5,665 bases of DNA from Roseburia sp. CAG:309 (GTDB lineage Bacteria > Bacillota > Clostridia > Lachnospirales > Lachnospiraceae). Location: positions 13,369-19,033 of the forward strand of contig FR894084.1 in NCBI GenBank assembly GCA_000434115.1, read 5' to 3'. This document shows, in pieces, positions 1 through 5,355 of the stretch (positions are counted from its first letter, which is position 1; every line of letters starts with the position of its first letter). The notes below the pieces were generated by a model. The model saw only the letters and a list, made by a program, of their open reading frames with translations, ran no database searches and was not told the origin of the DNA. A program made the position numbers and the translations under genes.

Positions 1-42
1 ATACTATAGATAAAATGTTTCCACAACAAGTTCGTGTTTATT

Positions 43-48
43 GGAGGG
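43..48 (+). promoter_or_regulatory. Ribosome binding site of csoR
   Basis: GGAGGG ends 5 nt before the ATG at 54. It decides the start: the earlier in-frame ATG at 15 has no purine-rich sequence in front of it and would add 13 residues that do not resemble the family's N-terminus. Confidence 0.85.
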
Positions 49-53
49 TTATT

Positions 54-353
54 ATGTCGGATAAGAATTGCTGTTGTCATAAAAAGTATCGTTCGGATGA
101 GGAAAAGAAGAAACTGATTCACCGCCTGAACCGCATTGAGGGGCAGATTCGCGGGCTGCGCGGAATGTTAGAAGACGATGCGTATTGTATGGATATTCTG
201 GTACAGTCATCCGCTGCTTCTGCGGCGCTGACTGCGTTTAACAGGGAGCTGCTCAGCACACACATCGAAAGCTGTGTGGTAGATGGCATCCGTCAGGGAG
301 ACGATGAAAAAGTCGAAGAACTTCTGTCGATCTTGCAGAAAATGATAAAATAA
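54..353 (+). CDS. csoR: CsoR-family copper-sensing transcriptional repressor (DUF156)
   Basis: A 99-residue all-helical DNA-binding repressor of the CsoR/RcnR/FrmR family. In the apo state such proteins block copper-efflux genes and leave DNA when Cu(I) binds. The family signature is visible at residues 21-39 (LIHRLNRIEGQIRGLRGML). The Cu(I) ligands of classical CsoR are all present with the correct spacing: Cys45 (after Tyr44), His70 and Cys74, that is C-x24-H-x3-C. This favours copper over the persulfide sensor CstR, which lacks the His, and over the nickel and formaldehyde branches. An extra Cys-Cys-Cys-His run lies at residues 6-9. The ATG at 54 is preferred because GGAGGG at 43-48 lies 5 nt upstream; an in-frame ATG at 15 has no such site. 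AT-rich sequence at 5-16 could hold a -10 element, but any -35 lies outside the window. No copper pump or chaperone gene is visible, so its targets are unknown. Family assignment is firm; metal specificity is inferred from the ligands. Confidence 0.9.
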   Translation: MSDKNCCCHKKYRSDEEKKKLIHRLNRIEGQIRGLRGMLEDDAYCMDILVQSSAASAALTAFNRELLSTHIESCVVDGIRQGDDEKVEELLSILQKMIK

Positions 354-370
354 GAAAACATGTGTCTTAA

Positions 371-404
371 AAGGGTACCTCATCACACTAGATAAGGTAC
401 CCTT
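371..404. terminator. Bidirectional intrinsic terminator between csoR and glgA
   Basis: AAGGGTACCT (371-380) and AGGTACCCTT (395-404) are perfect 10-bp inverted repeats around a 14-nt loop. On the plus strand the stem is followed by ATTTTA, 17 nt after the csoR stop. On the minus strand it is followed by TTAAGAC, extending the TT at the stem end to a short T-run, about 25 nt after the glgA stop. The T-runs are modest. The position between two convergent genes fits a shared terminator, likely stronger for csoR. Confidence 0.82.
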
Positions 405-428
405 ATTTTACTCTTCTATCTGTATCCT

Positions 429-1865
429 CTACATACGATTATACAGATCCTGATATTTCTTCGCAGAATTTGCCCAGGAAAAATCCATCGCCATTCCACG
501 GTCTATGATCTTATTCCAGTCACGTTTGCGGTCAAAATAAATATGTTTCGCATAGCGGATCGTATTGAGCATCTCATGTGCGTTGTAATTGGCAAATGAG
601 AATCCGGTTCCCTTGCTCTCATATTCATTGTATGGCTCTACGGTATCTTTCAGACCGCCGGTCTCACGTACGATCGGAACCGTACCATAACGAAGACTCA
701 TCAACTGGCTCAAACCACATGGTTCAAACAGGGACGGCATCAAAAACGCATCGCAGGAAGCATAGATCTTATGCGAACGCTCGTTGGAATAGAAAATATT
801 TGCCGAAACTCGTTCCGGATATTTCCATGCAAAATGGCGGAACAAATGTTCGTATTTTTCTTCTCCGGTTCCCAGTACCACAAGCTGCGTATCCTCGGCA
901 CAGATTTCCTCAATCACATAATCGATCAGGTCAAAACCTTTCTGATCTGTCAGACGGGAAACAATCCCGATCATAAATTTCTTGTCATCCTGTGCAAGCC
1001 CCAGTTCTTTTTGTAAAGCACGTTTATTTTTAATCTTTTCCTTGCGGAAAGTTCTCGCATCATAATGTGCCACGATCATCGGATCGGTCGCCGGATTGTA
1101 CTCATCATAGTCGAGTCCATTGACAATTCCGGTCAGACACGCAGAACGGGCATTCATCAAGCCGTCGAGTTTTTCGCCATAAAACGGTGTCTTGATCTCT
1201 TCGGCATACGTATCACTTACTGTCGTGATCTGATCCGCATAAACAAGACCGCCTTTCAGATAATTGGCATCTCCATAGGCTTCCAATTTGTCCGGTGTAA
1301 AATAATACGCATCCAGTCCGGTCGTGTCCATTACGGTTTTCTTATCCCAGACTCCCTGAAACTTCAGATTATGTATCGTCATAATTGATTTGATTCCTCG
1401 GAAGAATTCTCCCTGCTGGAACGAATCTTTCAAATATACCGGAATCAGGCCGGTCTGCCAGTCATGACAATGGATGATATCCGGGCGAAAACCGATAACC
1501 GGAAGGGCAGACAATGCTGCTTTACTGAAGAACGCAAATTTCTCAATGTCCTGATAAATCTCTCCATAGGGACGATTTCCACTGAAATAAAATTCATTAT
1601 CAAGAAAATAAAATGTAACCCCCTGGTATTGCATCTGGAAAATCCCCACATATTGTTTTCTCCAGGCAAGCTCCAAATAAAAATGTGTGACAAATTCCAT
1701 CTGATTTTTGTATTCTTCCGGAATCGAAACATACTTCGGTATCATAACACGTACATCAAATTCATTTTTATCAAAATACTTTGGAAGCGATCCAACTACA
1801 TCAGCCAAGCCTCCTGTTTTGATAAATGGTACACATTCGGATGCTACAAACAATACTTTTTTCAT
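429..1865 (-). CDS. glgA: Glycogen synthase (ADP-glucose type, GT5)
   Basis: Transfers glucose from ADP-glucose to the non-reducing end of growing alpha-1,4-glucan, the elongation step of cytoplasmic glycogen synthesis. The 478-residue length is usual for bacterial GlgA. Visible landmarks, numbered from the chosen start, are: the N-terminal nucleotide-sugar motif KTGGLADV at 16-23; HCHDWQTGL near 132-140; the C-terminal Rossmann half from about 297; SRLTDQKGF at 303-311 with the conserved Lys309; GTGE at 332-335; and the retaining GT-B motif SLFEPCGLSQ at 378-387 with Glu381, followed by RETGGLKDTV. Nothing is missing. The start is the fifth codon of the longest frame, because GGAGG at 1871-1875 lies 5 nt before that ATG and overlaps the upstream ATG. 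The gene begins 26 nt after the metY stop with no terminator or promoter seen between, so it is probably co-transcribed with araD-metY. No glgB, glgC, glgD or glgP is adjacent in this window. Confidence 0.96.
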   Translation of the reverse strand: MKKVLFVASECVPFIKTGGLADVVGSLPKYFDKNEFDVRVMIPKYVSIPEEYKNQMEFVTHFYLELAWRKQYVGIFQMQYQGVTFYFLDNEFYFSGNRPYGEIYQDIEKFAFFSKAALSALPVIGFRPDIIHCHDWQTGLIPVYLKDSFQQGEFFRGIKSIMTIHNLKFQGVWDKKTVMDTTGLDAYYFTPDKLEAYGDANYLKGGLVYADQITTVSDTYAEEIKTPFYGEKLDGLMNARSACLTGIVNGLDYDEYNPATDPMIVAHYDARTFRKEKIKNKRALQKELGLAQDDKKFMIGIVSRLTDQKGFDLIDYVIEEICAEDTQLVVLGTGEEKYEHLFRHFAWKYPERVSANIFYSNERSHKIYASCDAFLMPSLFEPCGLSQLMSLRYGTVPIVRETGGLKDTVEPYNEYESKGTGFSFANYNAHEMLNTIRYAKHIYFDRKRDWNKIIDRGMAMDFSWANSAKKYQDLYNRM

Positions 1866-1870
1866 ACATA

Positions 1871-1875
1871 CCTCC
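1871..1875 (-). promoter_or_regulatory. Ribosome binding site of glgA
   Basis: Minus-strand GGAGG lies 5 nt before the ATG at 1865-1863. An in-frame ATG at 1877 overlaps this site and has none of its own, so the protein should begin Met-Lys-Lys-Val, as GlgA proteins usually do. Confidence 0.85.
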
Positions 1876-1891
1876 ATTCTGAAACGTCACT

Positions 1892-3163
1892 TTAGTCTTC
1901 CAGTGCCTGCTTCAAATCTGCGATAATATCTTCTACATTTTCAATTCCAACGGACAAACGAACCAGATCCGGCGCAACCCCTGCTGCCAGCAGTTCTTCA
2001 TCACTCATCTGGCGGTGCGTGGAAGATGCCGGATGTAAAACACATGTATGCGCATCTGCCACATGTGTCGCGATCATCGCAATCTTTAATTTTGCCATAA
2101 ACTTCTCGGCTGCTGCACGACCACCTTTCACACCAAATGAAACCACTCCACACGTGCCATTTGGCATGTATTTTTTCGCTCTTTCGTAATATTTATTGCC
2201 CGGCAGTCCCGGATAATTTACCCACGTTACATTTTCGTGGGCTTCCAAAAACTCTGCTACTTTCTGTGCATTTTCACAATGTCTCGGCATACGCACATGC
2301 AGGGATTCCAACCCCAGATTCAAAAGGAAGGAGTTCATCGGTGCCTGAATGGATCCGAGATCTCTCATGAGCTGTGCCGTCGCTTTCGTGATAAAAGCAC
2401 CTTCCAGACCAAACTTCTCCGCATAGGTGATACCATGATAGGATTCATCCGGTGTCGTCAGTCCCGGGAATTTGTCTGCATGGGCAAACCAGTCAAATTT
2501 ACCGGAATCTACAATACAACCACCAACCGCTGCATCATGTCCATCCATATACTTGGTAGTGGAATGCGTTACAATATCTGCGCCCCATTCAAATGGGCGG
2601 CAGTTGATCGGTGTCGCAAAGGTATTGTCAACGATCAACGGAACGCCGTGTGCATGTGCCGCATTTGCAAACCGTTCGATGTCAAATACGATCAATGCCG
2701 GATTGGCAATCGTCTCTCCAAATACGGCTTTCGTATTTGGCTGAAAAGCCGCTTCCAGCTCTTCATCCGAACAGTCCGGATCTACAAACGTAAAATCAAT
2801 TCCCATTCGTTTCATCGTTACGGCAAACAAGTTGTATGTTCCACCATATATCGTAGAGGACGATACGACATGATCTCCTGCGCTGCAAATGTTAAATACC
2901 GAATAAAAGGAAGCCGCCTGACCGGAAGAAGTCAGCATCGCTGCCGTACCGCCTTCCAGCGCACAAATTTTGGCTGCCACATGGTCATTGGTCGGATTTT
3001 GCAGACGTGTATAAAAATATCCACTCTCTTCCAGATCAAACAAACGTCCCATCGCTTCACTGGAATCGTATTTGAATGTTGTACTCTGAACAATCGGAAT
3101 CATACGTGATTCCCCATTTCCAGGCTCATATCCAGCCTGAATACATTTTGTTTCCTGCTTCAT
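1892..3163 (-). CDS. metY: O-acetylhomoserine sulfhydrylase / aminocarboxypropyltransferase (complete copy)
   Basis: A 423-residue PLP enzyme of the Cys/Met metabolism family. MetY makes homocysteine (or methionine with methanethiol) from O-acetylhomoserine and sulfide in the cytoplasm; members often also act on O-acetylserine. Visible features: YTR at 51-53, whose Tyr and Arg contact PLP phosphate across the dimer; SSGQAA at 79-84; the PLP-ring Asp179 in VDNTFATP (178-185); STTK at 201-204 with Lys204 as the expected Schiff-base lysine; and RLSVGIE at 402-408, whose Arg binds the substrate carboxylate. The long form and the C-terminal HPASSTH segment (377-383) fit MetY better than cystathionine gamma-synthase or beta-lyase, which are nearer 380-400 residues. 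It starts 11 nt after the araD stop with AAGGAG (3171-3176) overlapping that stop, so the two are one transcript. A paralogue lies at the right edge. The preferred acyl-homoserine and sulfur donor cannot be read from sequence. Confidence 0.94.
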   Translation of the reverse strand: MKQETKCIQAGYEPGNGESRMIPIVQSTTFKYDSSEAMGRLFDLEESGYFYTRLQNPTNDHVAAKICALEGGTAAMLTSSGQAASFYSVFNICSAGDHVVSSSTIYGGTYNLFAVTMKRMGIDFTFVDPDCSDEELEAAFQPNTKAVFGETIANPALIVFDIERFANAAHAHGVPLIVDNTFATPINCRPFEWGADIVTHSTTKYMDGHDAAVGGCIVDSGKFDWFAHADKFPGLTTPDESYHGITYAEKFGLEGAFITKATAQLMRDLGSIQAPMNSFLLNLGLESLHVRMPRHCENAQKVAEFLEAHENVTWVNYPGLPGNKYYERAKKYMPNGTCGVVSFGVKGGRAAAEKFMAKLKIAMIATHVADAHTCVLHPASSTHRQMSDEELLAAGVAPDLVRLSVGIENVEDIIADLKQALED

Positions 3164-3170
3164 TTTCCTT

Positions 3171-3176
3171 CTCCTT
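3171..3176 (-). promoter_or_regulatory. Ribosome binding site of metY inside the araD stop region
   Basis: Minus-strand AAGGAG overlaps the araD TAA codon (3177-3175) and lies 7 nt before the metY ATG. This ties translation of the two genes closely together and leaves no room for a separate promoter or leader. Confidence 0.8.
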
Positions 3177-3870
3177 ACTCTGTCGTCTGACCGTAATATG
3201 CATTTTCTCCATGCTTTCTAAAATAATGTTTATCAAGCAGGTACTGTGGTGCCGGTTTTACGTGTGGATTGAGTGTCATCGTATGATGCGCCATCTCTGC
3301 CACTTTATCCAGTACAACAGCATTGTAAACAGCATTTGCCGGCGAGGTTCCCCATGCAAATGGTCCATGATTTTTCACTACGATTCCCGGTACTTCCATA
3401 GCGTCTCTGTCGCCAATCGTCTCCACGATGACTACACCGGTATTTTTCTCATAGTCCATATTGATCTCTGCCGCTGTCAGATCTCTGGTACACGGAATCT
3501 CTCCATAGAAATAATCAGCATGTGTCGTTCCCAGTGCCGGGATTGCCATACCTGCCTGAGCAAATGTAACCGCCCATGTAGAATGTGTATGTACCACGCC
3601 GCCAAGATTATCAAAGGCTTTGTAAAGTTCGATATGCGTCGCCGTATCCGAAGATGGACGGTATCTTCCTTCCACCACGTTCTGGTCAAAATCAACGACA
3701 ACCATGTCTTCCGGTGAAAGTTCATCATATTCTACCCCGCTTGGTTTAATGACAACCAGATTATTTTCGCGGTCAATACCACTTACATTTCCCCATGTAT
3801 AAATGACAAGTCCTTTTTCCTGCAACTCCATATTTGCTTCATAAACTTCTTTTTTCAATTGTTCTAGCAT
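3175..3870 (-). CDS. araD: L-ribulose-5-phosphate 4-epimerase (class II aldolase family)
   Basis: Interconverts L-ribulose 5-phosphate and D-xylulose 5-phosphate by retro-aldol cleavage, the step that brings L-arabinose carbon into the pentose phosphate pathway. The protein is 231 residues, the same as Escherichia coli AraD, and similar along its whole length. Key positions by comparison: TWGNVS at 25-30; KPSG at 42-45; SSDT at 73-76; zinc ligands His94 and His96 (VHTHS), with His168 in NHGPFAWG as the third; catalytic Asp119 in THADYFYG; and Tyr226 in the closing LLDKHYFRKHG...AYYGQ signature. That C-terminus is typical of AraD/UlaF/SgbE epimerases and argues against fuculose or methylthioribulose phosphate aldolases. 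UlaF- or SgbE-type use is not excluded, since araA and araB are not in view. The ATG at 3870 is chosen because GGAGGG lies 7 nt upstream; a TTG five codons earlier overlaps that site. It is the first gene after a strong promoter, and metY follows by 11 nt. Confidence 0.95.
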   Translation of the reverse strand: MLEQLKKEVYEANMELQEKGLVIYTWGNVSGIDRENNLVVIKPSGVEYDELSPEDMVVVDFDQNVVEGRYRPSSDTATHIELYKAFDNLGGVVHTHSTWAVTFAQAGMAIPALGTTHADYFYGEIPCTRDLTAAEINMDYEKNTGVVIVETIGDRDAMEVPGIVVKNHGPFAWGTSPANAVYNAVVLDKVAEMAHHTMTLNPHVKPAPQYLLDKHYFRKHGENAYYGQTTE

Positions 3871-3877
3871 GCTGTTT

Positions 3878-3883
3878 CCCTCC
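3878..3883 (-). promoter_or_regulatory. Ribosome binding site of araD
   Basis: Minus-strand GGAGGG sits 7 nt before the ATG at 3870-3868 and directly after a run of eight T residues in the leader. It overlaps the alternative TTG codon at 3885-3883, which is therefore rejected as the start. Confidence 0.85.
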
Positions 3884-3891
3884 AAAAAAAA

Positions 3892-3942
3892 TGTTATGTA
3901 TAACGAGTCTATAGTCTAATTATAAACTAGTTATACATAACA
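3892..3942. promoter_or_regulatory. Paired inverted operator sites at the araD promoter
   Basis: The 17-mers at 3892-3908 and 3926-3942 are inverted copies matching at 16 of 17 positions. Their common core, GTTATGTATAAC at 3893-3904 and GTTATACATAAC at 3930-3941, is a perfect 12-bp inverted repeat, and each core is itself palindromic at 10 of 12 positions (GTTATnnATAAC), as expected for a dimer site. Centres are 34 bp apart, about three helical turns. One arm fills the -35/-10 spacer and the other starts about 4 nt after the expected transcription start, so bound protein should repress. The small palindrome AACTAGTT (3925-3932) overlaps the upstream arm. The AT-rich form with GT..AC elements would suit a GntR-type regulator such as AraR, but the cognate protein is not in the window and this is a guess. 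Confidence 0.75.
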
Positions 3943-3947
3943 GTCAA
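3919..3947 (-). promoter_or_regulatory. Sigma-A promoter of the araD-metY-glgA unit
   Basis: On the minus strand TTGACT (3947-3942) and TATAAT (3924-3919) are separated by exactly 17 nt, a near-consensus housekeeping promoter. Transcription should start near 3912, giving a leader of about 42 nt before the araD ATG. It lies only about 20 nt beyond the cysK stop, and no hairpin terminator separates them, so readthrough from cysK can add to its output. Confidence 0.85.
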
Positions 3948-3966
3948 TGAAAGTTTTTAATTGTAA

Positions 3967-4899
3967 TTATTCTGTAAAGAGAGGAGTGGAATAATATCTG
4001 TCGCCGCTGTCCGGAAGGAGAACGACAATTGTCTTTCCTTTATTTTCCGGTTTCTTTGCTTCTTCGATTCCTGCCCACAAAGCCGCTCCGGAAGAGATTC
4101 CCACAAGGATTCCTTCTTCTTTCGCGATCAGTTTGCCGGTCTCAAATGCAGCTTCATTTTCCACTTTTACGATTTCATCATAAATTTTTGTATTCAATAC
4201 ATCCGGTACGAATCCGGCACCGATTCCCTGAATCTTATGCGCTCCGGATTTTCCTTCGGACAAAACCGGTGAAGACGCCGGTTCTACGGCAATTGCCTGT
4301 ACCGATGCTTTCTTATCTTTCAGATACTCACCAACTCCGGTGATGGTTCCGCCGGTTCCTACACCGGCGATAAAGATGTCAACCTCTCCGTCGGTATCTT
4401 CCCAGATCTCCGGACCGGTGGTCTTTTTATGTGCTGCCGGATTGGCTGGATTTTCAAACTGACCTGCAATAATACTGTCCGGTGTCTCTGCCTGCAATTC
4501 TTTTGCTTTTGCAATTGCTCCGCTCATTCCCTTGCTTCCGTCTGTCAGCACGATCTCTGCCCCATAGGCTTTGATGATATTTCTTCGCTCTACACTCATG
4601 GTTTCCGGCATAACGATCACGGTGCGGTATCCTTTCGCCGTCGCAATGGCTGCCAGTCCGATTCCGGTATTTCCGGATGTCGGCTCAATGATTGTGGAAC
4701 CTTCTTTCAGGCGTCCGCTCTTTTCTGCGTCTTCGATCATTTCCAACGCAATACGGTCTTTAACACTTCCTGCCGGATTGAAATATTCCAGCTTTGCCAA
4801 AATTCTTGCTTCCAATCCCAGTTTCTTTTCAATATTGGAAAATTCCACCAACGGAGTCTTTCCAATCAGTTCTGTTGCATTTTTATAAATTTTACCCAT
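3967..4899 (-). CDS. cysK: Cysteine synthase A (O-acetylserine sulfhydrylase)
   Basis: Makes L-cysteine from O-acetylserine and sulfide in the cytoplasm using PLP. The 310-residue length is normal for CysK. Fold-type II features are clear: NPAGSVKDR at 41-49 with the PLP lysine Lys47; the substrate-binding loop TSGNTG at 74-79; QFENPANP at 147-154; the phosphate-binding loop GTGGT at 181-185; GISSGAA at 267-273, whose Ser contacts the PLP ring nitrogen; and PDSGDRYYST at 296-305. The continuous simple CysK architecture, without a regulatory CBS domain, argues against cystathionine beta-synthase. The start is supported by AAGGAAG at 4909-4915, 9 nt upstream. It begins 18 nt after the Rrf2 regulator stop and is surely co-transcribed with it. 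In SAT-CysK and CymR-CysK complexes a partner's C-terminal isoleucine enters the CysK active site; the neighbouring regulator ends in such a tail, so this enzyme may also act as a cysteine-status sensor. Confidence 0.96.
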   Translation of the reverse strand: MGKIYKNATELIGKTPLVEFSNIEKKLGLEARILAKLEYFNPAGSVKDRIALEMIEDAEKSGRLKEGSTIIEPTSGNTGIGLAAIATAKGYRTVIVMPETMSVERRNIIKAYGAEIVLTDGSKGMSGAIAKAKELQAETPDSIIAGQFENPANPAAHKKTTGPEIWEDTDGEVDIFIAGVGTGGTITGVGEYLKDKKASVQAIAVEPASSPVLSEGKSGAHKIQGIGAGFVPDVLNTKIYDEIVKVENEAAFETGKLIAKEEGILVGISSGAALWAGIEEAKKPENKGKTIVVLLPDSGDRYYSTPLFTE

Positions 4900-4917
4900 A
4901 ACGGTCTACTTCCTTTC

Positions 4918-5352
4918 CTAGATAATATAATTGTCATTTTTTTCCTGCTGCCATTCCACGAGCTGCGCCAGCGTCACACCGTCAACGACATCATCAATTG
5001 CCGTTTTCAGACGCTTCCAAAGTTCCAATGTGGCACAGGTATCCTGTCTGTCGCACGTATTTTCTTCGAACTCCAGACAGCTGACCGGTGCAAGATTTCC
5101 TTCCGTCAGCCGAAGGATCATCCCTGCCGTATATTCTTCCGGCGGTTTTACCAGCTGATAGCCTCCCTGTGGACCACGAATGGCCCGCACAAAGCCTGCC
5201 TTATTAAGGATGGATACGATTTGTTCCAAATATTTCACCGAAATTTCCTGTCTTGCGGAGATATCTTTGATCCTCACCGGCGTTCCTGTGTCATACATTG
5301 CCAGGTCAAGCATGAACCGGAGAGCATATCTCCCTTTAGTCGAGATCTTCAT
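4918..5352 (-). CDS. Rrf2-family transcriptional regulator (CymR/IscR-like)
   Basis: A 144-residue winged-helix DNA-binding protein of the Rrf2 family. MKISTKGRYALR opens the protein as in CymR and IscR; the recognition helix YLEQIVSILNKAGFV is at 41-55; and the wing RGPQGGYQL at 59-67 is typical. Gene context (metY upstream, cysK downstream) suggests a CymR-like repressor of sulfur amino acid genes. Three cysteines at 92, 100 and 106 lie where IscR carries its Fe-S ligands (92, 98, 104), but the first spacing is two residues longer and the IscR His107 equivalent is not evident, so cluster binding is open. The protein ends Asn-Asp-Asn-Tyr-Ile-Ile; a terminal isoleucine is how serine acetyltransferase docks into CysK, and CymR is thought to do the same. 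The ATG is 3 nt after the metY stop (TAA-GAG-ATG) with only a weak ribosome site, implying translational coupling. Family is firm; whether it acts as CymR, IscR or a mixture is unknown, so no symbol is given. Confidence 0.93.
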   Translation of the reverse strand: MKISTKGRYALRFMLDLAMYDTGTPVRIKDISARQEISVKYLEQIVSILNKAGFVRAIRGPQGGYQLVKPPEEYTAGMILRLTEGNLAPVSCLEFEENTCDRQDTCATLELWKRLKTAIDDVVDGVTLAQLVEWQQEKNDNYII

Positions 5353-5355
5353 CTC

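Noticed and set aside
15..53. Longer csoR starting at the ATG at 15
   Set aside because: No ribosome site, and the extra 13 residues do not resemble family N-termini; the ATG at 54 has GGAGGG at ideal distance.
2237..3109. A long plus-strand open frame opposite metY
   Set aside because: The translation is rich in Cys, Arg and His with no domain, has no ribosome site, and is fully antisense to a strongly conserved enzyme. It is a codon-bias shadow.
3175..3870. Class II aldolase of a methylthioribulose-phosphate salvage shunt feeding MetY
   Set aside because: The pairing with metY made this tempting, since such aldolases supply methylthio compounds to MetY in some bacteria. The protein is a close AraD match, including the catalytic Asp119, Tyr226 and the LLDKHY...YYGQ ending, so epimerase is far more likely.
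3906..3918. Short direct repeat TAGACT x2 on the minus strand at the expected transcription start
   Set aside because: Six bases repeated once in an AT-rich leader is easily chance; not reported as a site.
3892..3942. Reading the inverted repeats as a cysK transcription terminator
   Set aside because: The stem is AT-rich with a 17-nt loop, and the repeat overlaps a precise -35/-10 pair in the right orientation for araD. The T-run follows only on the araD-leader side. Operator arms explain the pattern better, although a weak hairpin in RNA cannot be excluded.
3871..3966. Riboswitch or T-box leader in the largest gap of the minus-strand block
   Set aside because: The 96 nt are used up by the promoter, operators and ribosome site. 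The leader is only about 42 nt, too short for a SAM riboswitch or T-box, and no terminator/antiterminator pair is present.
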